From NCBI GenBank assembly GCA_002438865.1, contig DJRJ01000092.1, positions 1,636 through 7,157 of the forward strand: a DNA stretch of 5,522 bases, read 5' to 3'. The notes below the pieces were generated by a model. The model searched no databases. It was not told where the DNA came from and saw only the letters and a program-made list of their open reading frames with translations. Numbering within the stretch: position 1 is the stretch's first letter; each line of letters opens with the position of its first letter. This document shows positions 1 through 5,522 of the stretch, piece after piece. This DNA comes from Clostridiales bacterium UBA6363 (lineage in GTDB: Bacteria; Bacillota; Clostridia; UBA1381). Position numbers and translations under genes: made by a program.

Positions 1-3000
1 CTTTGTGCTGTCCTCTGAATACGGGCTTACGTCAATCTTACCCGATTTTATATCGCTGTCAATTTCCTTTATGCTGTCCGATACGTATTCGAGAAGTCCG
101 TCACGCTCGCTCGTTCCGTAAACCGAGCCGGCGCTCACACTTCCGTCCGCATTAAGGCTTACGGGCGAAAAATCACTCTTGTAGCTTTTTCTGTCACGTG
201 CGTCCTCATCAACCGCATAAACCTTTTCCATATCAAATTTGCCGTCCGCATTTTTAGGCGCAAATATAACGCCGTCAAGCTTCATATTTTTGATATGCTC
301 CGCTCCGGCGGTATCCTCGCTTCCTTCGGGGCATTTTACAACATCATGCTTTACTTTGTTATAAAACATTCCCGATATTTCCACATTTTTGCCGAGCGTT
401 TTCTTTACCGCCAGCGCATAAATAACCATCTGCATATTTACTTTGTTGTATATATTGGCAATATCAAACTCCGTCTTGCCCGTTTTATAATCTATTATCC
501 GCACATATTCGTTTTCGCCGTCGCTGTATGTGTCTATTCGGTCAACAATACCTTGTACGTAAACCCCTCCGAGGTCTACCTTGTCAAATTCTTTCTCGTA
601 TCCGACAGTCGTGTATTTTCCCCTTTTAAGGCTCTTATGCACAACCTCGGCGCTTTCTTTTACGGTCTTGTTTACCCTGTCGATAATATTCAGACGTTTT
701 TCGCAGTCGGACGGCGCTTTTGTTCGGATTTCTCCCTTTATTCCGTTTACTATTTCCTCTATACAGCCGTTTCTCGACTCGTCCGTAAGTTCTCTCCAGC
801 GCTCTGCTTTTTCCGAGGGCGTGTCTGCGTCTTTTTCCACGTTTATGCAAAGCTCCTGTATTATCCTGTGCGCATACACGCCGAAGTCGCTCGCCTCTAT
901 CTGCGCCGTTTCCTGTCTGCGTGCGTCAAGTCCGTACATCATAAAATACGAGAACGGACACTGCGCATATGTATTTATGCGCTTTGCACTGTACACCGTT
1001 TCACCGCCGAAAAGCTCCTGTGCGGTATCGTAATTCAATCGTGTGTGCCGTCTTGAATATTCCGCCGCTTTGTTTATCATTGAAAGTTTGCTTCTGTACT
1101 CGGGTTTTCTCTTAAACCAACCGTACACCGCCTCCCATCTCGGGTCTCTCGTTTCGGCTTTGTTTCTTGATTTGTTTATCAAAAGCTTGTGTATTGCCGC
1201 ATTCGGCGCCGAAATATATTCCTCGTCAAGATTATCGGCAAGGATATTGTCTGTTTCCTTTACCTTGGGGAATGTCCGTCTTACATCGCCTATTATTCCC
1301 GACGGGCGCAGTGCCTTTCCCTCGCCGTTTTGTATATGATAGCAGAAATACAGCTTATCCGTAACGGGCGCAATGGATTTGTATACTTTATAATACTGCA
1401 TATCCATACGCTCCGCACCGGTATCAGCAATTTCCACGCCGTTTTCCTTTAATGTATTTCTGTCCGAATTTGACAAAAATCCCTCATTTGATATACGGCT
1501 CGGATACGTACCGCTGACCGCACCCGAAACAAACAGCGCCTTAACATACGCCGATGTGCTTCTCTCCACACTGCCGACGCACACGCTGTCGATACAGGAC
1601 GGAATCATTCGCAGTTCGCACACTGATATTCCGGCACGGATATATCTGCCGTACTCCGCAAAGCTCATTTCACGATTGCCCATCGTCACAACCGCCTGGT
1701 CGATTACCTCTATTATCCTGTTCCATATCTCGGAAAAACGCTGTGCTTCGTCATTATTTCCCGATTTTCTGAATTTTAAGACGTCATTTTTAAGTCCGCC
1801 GTACATATTTATGCTTTCAAGAAATTCAAACAATGATTTTGAATACTCTGCGGCGGTGCGGTTTTTCTTTATTTTTGCCGAAAGTGCGTCAAGCGGTTTT
1901 GCAAGCTTCGACTTAATCTCGTTTATCTCACGCTCCGCATCGTTTTCTTCTTCGTCAAATTTCCATTCTGCAAGCCATCTGCCCTTTCCCGTTATGCCGT
2001 ACTTTAAAACATAATTGTCCGTGCGGTCGATTTCCGCAAGGTCGGTATGCTCAAAGCTTTCATTATAAATAAATCCCGCACGCAGATAGCGGAAAACCGA
2101 ATTATAGCTCCAGTCGTCCTCAAAAATATCGAACACGGATAAAATCTGCATTGCGATCGGATGATCCGAAAGATTAATTTTTTCATCGGAAAAATACGGT
2201 ATTCCGTATTCGTCAAATACCGCTTTTATTATATGATTTTCACTTCCGCCGTCACCGCACATAACGACAATATCCTTATAGCGGTAATTCTCCTCACGAA
2301 CCAGCCGCAGTATCTCACAGGCTATATGCTCCGTTTCGGCATATAAATCACGTCCCGTAAACACCGATATATCGTGCGTTTCTTCCGCATATTCCGCCCG
2401 CAGATTATTGTAATTTTCAAGCATAAAGCGTATTTCTGGGCTTTTTACGTGAGAATAGAGCGTTTTGCAGTTGTAATCGCCCTCATAGCCTTTAAGAGCG
2501 CACAGCCTTTCGTATATTTTCCCCATACAGCCGTAGACTGAATATTTATCCTCATACGGATAATTGATGCCTATTGTAAGGTCGACATTCTTCTCTGCCA
2601 TTGCCTCAAGTATGAGCATATGCTGAGGAGTAAGTTCGTCAAAATGATTTACCCATACGTGAAGCTTTGAATTAAAATCATCGCTGTTTTTTATATATTC
2701 GCTGACTCTTAACAGGTCGTCGTTACTGTCTGTATAGCTTTCCTCCGCAAAAAACTCATTATATTTTTCATACACCGCACCAGCCGCATTAAGCTTATTT
2801 TTAAGCACACTGTTTGATGTTTTTTCTGCAATATCGTACAGCGTCTGCGGTTCAATGCAGTATATTTTCATTTCATTTATAAGCTGTTCCATAACGCCTG
2901 CAAATCCGCTTGTGCGCATTGTGCGTATCAGCGGACTTTCGGGCGAATTTTCACAGTATTCGTTTATCGCACGTGAAATGAGCATTCTCCGTCCCGAATC

Positions 3001-3252
3001 GGACAGATATTTTATGCTCTGTGCCGGCAGAAAATTCAATGCCGTTTTTCTCGGCGTCATAACGTCTATACCGTTTAAACCCGTACCGCCGAATTCATCT
3101 ACAAACTGTTTTTCCGTTTCAAACGAATAGTTATCGGGAACAAGCATTATGCACCGCTCGCCGTTTGTTTCCGTATGTACTTTTTTAATCTGTTCAATGC
3201 ACAGCCTGTTTTTTTCCGAGCCTATTCCGCCACGGATAATCTTAACCGACAT
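1..3252 (-). CDS. addB: ATP-dependent helicase/deoxyribonuclease subunit B (AddB), 3' end cut off by window edge
   Basis: AddB pairs with AddA to resect double-strand breaks for RecA loading. I read 1084 codons with no in-frame stop, and the frame runs off the left edge; B. subtilis AddB is about 1166 residues, so roughly 60-90 residues are missing. The N terminus has a degenerate Walker A motif at residues 8-15 (GGIGSEKN). A typical AddB helicase-like block lies around 322-370 (YRYKDIVV, then EYGIPYFSDEK and DHPI). The first iron-sulfur cysteine is C765 in the AQCPFSYF motif; the other three should lie past the edge. The PDDEXK nuclease core is complete: H795 (YAHRII), D904 (GIVDRID), D921 and K923 (DYKTG), and Q941 (NMQMVIYA). 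The ATG at 3252 fits the family N terminus and has GAAAGG 12 nt upstream, a rather long spacing. addA is expected to follow, outside the window. Identification is firm; nothing here tests activity. Confidence 0.96.
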   Translation of the reverse strand, partial: MSVKIIRGGIGSEKNRLCIEQIKKVHTETNGERCIMLVPDNYSFETEKQFVDEFGGTGLNGIDVMTPRKTALNFLPAQSIKYLSDSGRRMLISRAINEYCENSPESPLIRTMRTSGFAGVMEQLINEMKIYCIEPQTLYDIAEKTSNSVLKNKLNAAGAVYEKYNEFFAEESYTDSNDDLLRVSEYIKNSDDFNSKLHVWVNHFDELTPQHMLILEAMAEKNVDLTIGINYPYEDKYSVYGCMGKIYERLCALKGYEGDYNCKTLYSHVKSPEIRFMLENYNNLRAEYAEETHDISVFTGRDLYAETEHIACEILRLVREENYRYKDIVVMCGDGGSENHIIKAVFDEYGIPYFSDEKINLSDHPIAMQILSVFDIFEDDWSYNSVFRYLRAGFIYNESFEHTDLAEIDRTDNYVLKYGITGKGRWLAEWKFDEEENDAEREINEIKSKLAKPLDALSAKIKKNRTAAEYSKSLFEFLESINMYGGLKNDVLKFRKSGNNDEAQRFSEIWNRIIEVIDQAVVTMGNREMSFAEYGRYIRAGISVCELRMIPSCIDSVCVGSVERSTSAYVKALFVSGAVSGTYPSRISNEGFLSNSDRNTLKENGVEIADTGAERMDMQYYKVYKSIAPVTDKLYFCYHIQNGEGKALRPSGIIGDVRRTFPKVKETDNILADNLDEEYISAPNAAIHKLLINKSRNKAETRDPRWEAVYGWFKRKPEYRSKLSMINKAAEYSRRHTRLNYDTAQELFGGETVYSAKRINTYAQCPFSYFMMYGLDARRQETAQIEASDFGVYAHRIIQELCINVEKDADTPSEKAERWRELTDESRNGCIEEIVNGIKGEIRTKAPSDCEKRLNIIDRVNKTVKESAEVVHKSLKRGKYTTVGYEKEFDKVDLGGVYVQGIVDRIDTYSDGENEYVRIIDYKTGKTEFDIANIYNKVNMQMVIYALAVKKTLGKNVEISGMFYNKVKHDVVKCPEGSEDTAGAEHIKNMKLDGVIFAPKNADGKFDMEKVYAVDEDARDRKSYKSDFSPVSLNADGSVSAGSVYGTSERDGLLEYVSDSIKEIDSDIKSGKIDVSPYSEDSTK

Positions 3253-3270
3253 ATGTATGTTCTGCCTTTC

Positions 3271-3307
3271 TGTCCGCAAAATAATACGCTCTTCCTTATT
3301 GCGGACA
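3271..3307. repeat. 9-bp perfect inverted repeat around the addB promoter
   Basis: The arms TGTCCGCAA (3271-3279) and TTGCGGACA (3299-3307) are perfect reverse complements separated by 19 nt. The right arm overlaps the proposed addB -35 box, and the -10 box lies in the spacer, so a DNA-binding regulator is a natural reading. If transcription instead starts further upstream, the same repeat would form an RNA hairpin ending next to the addB Shine-Dalgarno. A second, mutually exclusive hairpin is possible (CCTTAT 3294-3299 with ATAAGG 3309-3314). It does not resemble the LexA boxes I know. The repeat is directly seen; its role is inferred. Confidence 0.6.
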
Positions 3308-3308
3308 A
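3281..3308 (-). promoter_or_regulatory. Candidate SigA promoter, proximal to addB
   Basis: On the minus strand TTGTCC (3308-3303) and TATTAT (3286-3281) are separated by 16 bp, matching the SigA consensus at 4/6 and 5/6. A start near 3274 would give a leader of about 22 nt carrying the addB Shine-Dalgarno. Its position directly in front of the gene supports it; the spacing is slightly short. Confidence 0.5.
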
Positions 3309-3309
3309 A

Positions 3310-3535
3310 TAAGGCGTATAAACAAAAACCCCAAAATAACCGTACAGCAAGCCGAATTTCTACCTGCTATTGCAGGTGGGTTATTTCCCGGATACATTAT
3401 ATGTCCACTGGCATTTCCGAAGAAAAGGAGGCGTATACGCCGCACCCGGAGAGAGTATCCCTTTTATGAAGTGTTGGTAAAAAATAGGCTTTTTCACGTG
3501 AGATTTCAGGGTAATGTATTAAGTTGTTCACTGAT
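3310..3535 (-). ncRNA. Candidate structured RNA or long addB leader, family unknown
   Basis: No convincing protein is encoded here, but the stretch is unusually self-complementary. Nested pairings are GGCGTATA (3313-3320) with TATACGCC (3434-3441), AAATAACC (3334-3341) with GGTTATTT (3379-3386), and a 6-bp hairpin ACCTGC-TATT-GCAGGT (3362-3377). On the minus strand, TTTC-TTCG-GAAA forms a short stem capped by a classic UUCG tetraloop, and GGATAC (3460-3455) can pair with GTATCC (3395-3390). A minus-strand promoter lies just upstream at 3567-3539, and a T-rich run (3331-3318) follows the nested stems, which together favour a minus-strand RNA. I compared it from memory with 6S, SRP, tmRNA, RNase P, T-box and cobalamin riboswitch motifs and found no convincing match. 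It could be an independent RNA or the 5' leader of addB. Confidence 0.33.
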
Positions 3536-3538
3536 ATT

Positions 3539-3567
3539 ATATTACCACAAAATGTGTTGAAATACAA
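3539..3567 (-). promoter_or_regulatory. Candidate SigA promoter upstream of the structured region
   Basis: On the minus strand TTGTAT (3567-3562) and TAATAT (3544-3539) are separated by 17 bp, each matching consensus at 4/6; an overlapping TATAAT (3541-3536) gives a 20-bp spacer. Transcription would start near 3532, about 280 nt before the addB start codon. The promoter overlaps an inverted repeat (ATTACCA 3541-3547, TGGTAAT 3569-3575), with an inner GTTG/CAAC pair, that could be an operator. Confidence 0.4.
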
Positions 3568-3608
3568 CTGGTAATATATGAATTTTTGTTTAAAAAGATG
3601 TTACAGAT

Positions 3609-3881
3609 TTATTCCTCGTCATCTTCCTCGGCGCAAATCTTCAAAAATTCCTCATATGCCGCCTCAAGTTCCTCGTCGTCCTCAATCGGATAAAGGTCAA
3701 GGTTTTCGCCGTCGTCAACAGGCTCGCACGCAAGAAGAATTACGTCGTCGCACTCCGTTCCGTCGTCCATAACCTGAATAAATGCTCCGTAAGTTTTTCC
3801 GTTAAACTCAAACGTTCCCATACAGGTACAATTTATCTTTTCGCCGTTTTCGCCTTCCAATACAACTATTTCTTCGTCCAT
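3609..3881 (-). CDS. DUF1292 (YrzB-like) small acidic protein, 90 aa
   Basis: The product resembles the DUF1292/YrzB family: short, very acidic, opening with an MDEEIVVLEG strand, a central NGKTYGAFIQV block, then YPIEDDEELEAAYEEFLK near residues 64-81 and an acidic tail. The family has no established biochemical function. Position supports the call, since DUF1292 genes commonly follow ruvX in Firmicutes. The start is the ATG at 3881, because AAAGGA (3896-3891) sits 9 nt upstream. An in-frame TTG at 3905 would add eight residues but would place the Shine-Dalgarno inside the gene. Five cysteines (C18, C20, C44, C52, C83), including a C-x-C, seem more than usual for the family. A near-consensus promoter starts right after the ruvX stop, so the gene can be transcribed alone. 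Confidence 0.82.
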   Translation of the reverse strand: MDEEIVVLEGENGEKINCTCMGTFEFNGKTYGAFIQVMDDGTECDDVILLACEPVDDGENLDLYPIEDDEELEAAYEEFLKICAEEDDEE

Positions 3882-3922
3882 TTTATTGTTTCCTTTCGTT
3901 TGCAATTTTCTTTTACATATTT

Positions 3923-3951
3923 ATTGTATAACACTTAGCGCAAAATGTCAA
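3923..3951 (-). promoter_or_regulatory. Near-consensus SigA promoter for the DUF1292 gene
   Basis: On the minus strand TTGACA (3951-3946, perfect) and TACAAT (3928-3923, 5/6) are separated by exactly 17 bp. The -35 box directly follows the ruvX stop codon (3954-3952). Transcription would start near 3916, giving a leader of about 35 nt before the ATG at 3881. Readthrough from ruvX is also possible, as I see no terminator between the genes. Confidence 0.75.
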
Positions 3952-4365
3952 TCATTTCTTTGCGGAATTAAGATAACATTCAAGTATAAGGCACGCCGAA
4001 ACCGTATCTATAACGCCCTTGCGCTTTTTGCCATGCGTATTTGTTTCGTTTAAAAAGCGTGCTGCTCCGACAGTTGTAAGGCGTTCGTCGCAGAAAATTA
4101 TTTCACCGTCATAAATTTCTTTAAGCTTTTCGGCGAATTTATATGTTGCCTCGGCACGGAAACCCTGTGTGCCGTCCATATTTTTCGGCAGTCCCACAAC
4201 TATCTTTTCCGGCGAATACTGAGCTATTATCTTACCCAGCTCCTCCATAAGCTTTTTTGCGCCTGTGTTTTTAACCGTACCCACGCCCTGCGCTGTAATT
4301 CCGAGTGCGTCGCTCACCGCAACGCCGACACGTGCGTCGCCGTAATCTATTCCGAGTATACGCAT
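3952..4365 (-). CDS. ruvX: Putative pre-16S rRNA nuclease / Holliday junction resolvase RuvX (YqgF), 137 aa
   Basis: A complete YqgF-family protein with an RNase H-like fold and the usual length of about 138 residues. It opens with the hallmark GIDYGDARVGVAVSD (residues 5-19, catalytic D7). It continues with VVGLPKNMDGT (56-66), CDERLTT (92-98, acidic E94) and KKRKGVIDTVSACLILECYL (113-132, D120), so the three acidic residues expected of the active site are present. The family has been described both as a Holliday junction resolvase and as a nuclease maturing the 5' end of 16S rRNA; the sequence cannot decide between these. The ATG at 4365 is chosen because AGGAG (4379-4375) lies 9 nt upstream and MRILGIDYG is the normal N terminus. 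A longer in-frame start at 4407 would lie upstream of the promoter's -10 box. ireB, often upstream in Clostridia, is absent. Confidence 0.95.
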   Translation of the reverse strand: MRILGIDYGDARVGVAVSDALGITAQGVGTVKNTGAKKLMEELGKIIAQYSPEKIVVGLPKNMDGTQGFRAEATYKFAEKLKEIYDGEIIFCDERLTTVGAARFLNETNTHGKKRKGVIDTVSACLILECYLNSAKK

Positions 4366-4397
4366 AAATATCTTCTCCTCCGCATTATAATATATAC

Positions 4398-4426
4398 AGT
4401 ATAGCATATATTTATCGGCTTGGCAA
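4398..4426 (-). promoter_or_regulatory. Extended -10 SigA promoter for ruvX
   Basis: On the minus strand TTGCCA (4426-4421) and TATACT (4403-4398) are separated by 17 bp, and the -10 box is preceded by TGC, an extended -10 element. Transcription should start near 4391, about 25 nt before the ruvX ATG, with the AGGAG site inside that leader. This makes ruvX the first gene of its transcript. Confidence 0.75.
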
Positions 4427-4447
4427 TCCGTTTATACAAGAATTTAC

Positions 4448-4476
4448 TTGACTGTATCAAAAAAAGATGTTATTAT
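4448..4476 (+). promoter_or_regulatory. Extended -10 SigA promoter for the membrane protein gene
   Basis: TTGACT (4448-4453, 5/6) and TATTAT (4471-4476, 5/6) are separated by 17 bp, with TG at 4468-4469 forming an extended -10 element. Transcription should start near 4483, giving a leader of about 190 nt before the ATG at 4675. It lies back to back with the ruvX promoter, with 21 bp between the two -35 boxes. Confidence 0.75.
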
Positions 4477-4504
4477 TACAATGGTTTGATATGGTATTTA
4501 AAAG

Positions 4505-4526
4505 GGGGGGATGTTCTTATCGCCCC
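4505..4526 (+). repeat. Degenerate hairpin, likely diverged outlier of the 39-bp array
   Basis: GGGG (4505-4508) pairs with CCCC (4523-4526). After one G-G mismatch, GAT (4510-4512) pairs with ATC (4519-4521), followed by a G-T wobble and a TTCT loop. The shape matches the hairpins at 4541-4653 (G-rich left arm, 4-nt loop, C-rich right arm), so it may be an older copy. Its left arm includes a run of seven Gs (4504-4510). Confidence 0.45.
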
Positions 4527-4540
4527 AATAATCGCAAAAC

Positions 4541-4653
4541 CGTAGGGGCGATGCCCTCATCGACCAAAACCCCGCACATCGTAGGGGTCATACCCTCATC
4601 GACCAAAACCCCGCACACCGTAGGGGTCGATGCCCTCATCGACCCAAAAAAAC
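4541..4653 (+). repeat. Tandem 39-bp hairpin repeat, about 2.9 copies
   Basis: Copies begin with CGTAGGGG at 4541, 4580 and 4619, exactly 39 bp apart, each carrying CCCTCATCGACC. The first two end with AAAACCCCGCACA; the third is cut short by an A-run. The third forms a perfect 9-bp stem, GGGTCGATG (4624-4632) with CATCGACCC (4637-4645), around a CCCT loop. The first pairs with one bulged A, and the second has lost much of its left-arm pairing. The array lies entirely in the predicted leader of the membrane protein gene and ends 7 nt before its Shine-Dalgarno. GTAGGGG-type palindromic elements recur between genes in gut Clostridia, as I recall, so this is probably a dispersed repeat that was then duplicated in tandem. 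There is no U-run, so it is not an intrinsic terminator. Confidence 0.85.
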
Positions 4654-4674
4654 AAATTTAAAGGAGATTAATAT

Positions 4675-5172
4675 ATGAGTTCAGCAGTTCATGCAATAGT
4701 TTCGGCGCTTTCGGGAAAAATACATTATACCTTTATAGTGGCGCTTGTTTCAATGATTCCGCTGTTGGAATTGAGAGGTTCAATACTTGCCGCAGGATTT
4801 ATGAACGTGCCGTTTCTGCCGACATACATTGCGGCAGTTATCGGAAATATGATTCCCATTCCGTTTATACTGCTTTTTATAGAAAAAATATTTGAATGGA
4901 TGAAAACGACAAAGCGGTTTCATAAAATACCCGATAAAATACAGGAAAAAGCAATGAAAAAATCGGCACAGATAGAAAAATACGGATACCTGGGCTTGTT
5001 TTTGTTTGTCGCAATACCGCTCCCCGGTACGGGAGCATGGACGGGCAGTTTACTTGCGGTGCTGTTCAGATTAAAGCCGCTTAAAAGCTTTTTCTTCATT
5101 TTCCTGGGCGTTGCTACGGCAGGACTTATAATGTCTTTGATTGCTTTCGGAATTATCGGCAATATAATTTAG
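4675..5172 (+). CDS. Small multidrug export-family membrane protein (COG2426/PF06695), 165 aa
   Basis: A short hydrophobic protein expected to sit in the cytoplasmic membrane. Hydrophobic segments lie at about residues 20-41, 47-70, 104-130 and 138-162, separated by a basic cytoplasmic-looking loop (77-102, rich in Lys). Family features are an SMIPLLELRGS segment (26-36), a GNMIPIPF segment (57-64) and the conserved IPLPGTGAWTGSL motif (114-126). The protein is full length for the family. The family name 'putative small multi-drug export protein' rests on weak evidence; substrate and direction of transport are unknown. The ATG at 4675 has AAAGGAG (4660-4666) 8 nt upstream. The gene is transcribed alone from the promoter at 4448-4476, divergent from ruvX and convergent with the DUF4363 gene. 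Its leader is filled with hairpin repeats that might affect expression. Confidence 0.88.
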   Translation: MSSAVHAIVSALSGKIHYTFIVALVSMIPLLELRGSILAAGFMNVPFLPTYIAAVIGNMIPIPFILLFIEKIFEWMKTTKRFHKIPDKIQEKAMKKSAQIEKYGYLGLFLFVAIPLPGTGAWTGSLLAVLFRLKPLKSFFFIFLGVATAGLIMSLIAFGIIGNII

Positions 5173-5173
5173 C

Positions 5174-5211
5174 CAAACCTCAAAACGGTTTGTCTGCTTT
5201 GGCGGCGCCAA
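5174..5211. terminator. Weak hairpins between convergent genes, possible bidirectional terminator
   Basis: CAAACC (5174-5179) pairs with GGTTTG (5187-5192) across a 7-nt loop, and TTGGC (5199-5203) pairs with GCCAA (5207-5211). They fill the 44-nt gap between two convergent stop codons, where a shared terminator would be expected. Neither is followed by a proper T-run on either strand, so this assignment is tentative. Confidence 0.3.
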
Positions 5212-5216
5212 TTCCT

Positions 5217-5522
5217 TTAAAGTATATTTTCTATTGTAAGATGCGATACCTCGCTCAAATGATCAATGAGAAAATCCAACACACTGCACTTTGACAGTGC
5301 GTCGGTGCGTTTTTCGCCGTCCGTGAACCTTTCAAGCTCGGAAAGGTTCATTTTTATTTTGTCAACTTCTTCGTGATTGCCCATTGTTTCCATAATAATC
5401 GAATTTTTCTCTATGCAACCCTTAAGGTCATTGATATTCTCCTTTGCCTGTATGAAATCCTCGTTTTCAAGGCTCTGTATTATTTGTGAGTTTATATCGC
5501 TCATTTCAGCCGTAACGCCGTC
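5217..5522 (-). CDS. DUF4363 family protein, 5' end cut off by window edge
   Basis: The frame is open to the right edge, giving 101 visible residues. The C-terminal half fits DUF4363 as I know it: a helical stretch of heptad-like charged and hydrophobic residues, a HEEVDKIKMNLSELERF segment where the family has an H-x-E-hydrophobic pattern, and the typical ending LIDHLSEVSHLTIENIL. Family members usually run about 120 residues and start with one transmembrane helix, which would lie outside the window. The ATG at 5504 is probably an internal methionine: it has no Shine-Dalgarno, and the frame continues upstream as DGVTAE. Function is unknown; in Clostridia, DUF4363 genes often accompany DUF421/YetF membrane proteins, which would be upstream. 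The gene converges on the membrane protein gene with a 44-nt gap. Confidence 0.7.
   Translation of the reverse strand, partial: DGVTAEMSDINSQIIQSLENEDFIQAKENINDLKGCIEKNSIIMETMGNHEEVDKIKMNLSELERFTDGEKRTDALSKCSVLDFLIDHLSEVSHLTIENIL

Noticed and set aside
295..1056. Long plus-strand open frame (253 codons) and several others between 581 and 3130
   Set aside because: All lie antisense to addB, whose frame is intact for 1084 codons with recognisable motifs. These frames have no Shine-Dalgarno and no family-like sequence; they result from addB codon use.
3343..3420. Resemblance to a cobalamin riboswitch on the plus strand (AAGCCGA...ACCTGC and CCACTGGCATTTCCG)
   Set aside because: The fragments occur in the wrong order and the conserved B12 box core is not there; neither flanking gene relates to cobalamin.
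3149..3469. Plus-strand open frame of 106 codons crossing the addB start into the intergenic region
   Set aside because: It begins antisense to addB, has no ribosome binding site and its sequence resembles no protein family.
3481..3500. A-run/T-run around TAGGC as an intrinsic terminator
   Set aside because: The stem would be only A-T pairs with no GC core, too weak for a terminator on either strand.
3882..3905. TTG start extending the DUF1292 protein by eight residues
   Set aside because: The AAAGGA site falls inside this extension and is correctly spaced for the ATG at 3881.
4504..4510. Run of seven Gs as a phase-variation tract
   Set aside because: It lies in the untranslated leader, neither between promoter boxes nor in a coding frame, so slippage would have no obvious switch effect; it is better explained as part of a degenerate hairpin.
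4541..4653. CRISPR array
   Set aside because: The repeats are contiguous 39-bp copies with no distinct spacers and no cas genes nearby.
4467..4661. Plus-strand 64-codon frame with repeated P-S-S-T-K-T-P-H
   Set aside because: It is the translation of the 39-bp repeats (39 is divisible by 3). Its ATG overlaps the -10 region of the promoter, so it would not be on the transcript.

Overview
The window reads as a chromosomal segment from a low-to-moderate GC Firmicute of the class Clostridia, probably a gut lineage. The evidence is the gene set (AddB-type rather than RecBCD-type recombination nuclease, a RuvX/YqgF–DUF1292 pair, a DUF4363 protein), good Shine-Dalgarno sites and near-consensus SigA promoters. 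I see no phage genes, transposase, CRISPR array, tRNA or rRNA. This is mostly housekeeping DNA, and its most unexplained parts lie between genes.

Layout, left to right. Positions 1-3252 (minus strand) are the first 1084 codons of addB, the nuclease-bearing subunit of the AddAB double-strand-break repair enzyme; its 3' end lies beyond the left edge. Positions 3253-3608 hold no convincing gene. They contain two candidate minus-strand promoters and a densely self-complementary stretch that may be a structured leader or small RNA. Positions 3609-3881 (minus) encode a 90-residue acidic DUF1292/YrzB-like protein, and 3952-4365 (minus) encode RuvX/YqgF. Positions 4366-4674 carry back-to-back promoters and a tandem array of 39-bp hairpin repeats. 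Positions 4675-5172 (plus) encode a small integral membrane protein of the 'small multidrug export' family (COG2426/PF06695). Positions 5217-5522 (minus) encode the C-terminal part of a DUF4363 protein whose start lies beyond the right edge; it converges on the membrane protein gene.

How the genes relate. ruvX and the DUF1292 gene are usual neighbours in Firmicutes, commonly following alaS and ireB. Here ruvX is the first gene reading leftward, directly behind its own strong promoter, and the DUF1292 gene has a second near-consensus promoter of its own. addB also appears to have its own promoter, embedded in a 9-bp inverted repeat. The three minus-strand genes are therefore collinear but probably not one simple operon. 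ruvX and addB both concern DNA or nucleic-acid processing; a direct functional link between them is not shown by the sequence.

The items most worth following are the self-complementary region at about 3310-3535, the inverted repeat around the addB promoter, the degenerate Walker A motif of AddB, and the hairpin repeats in the leader of the membrane protein gene.
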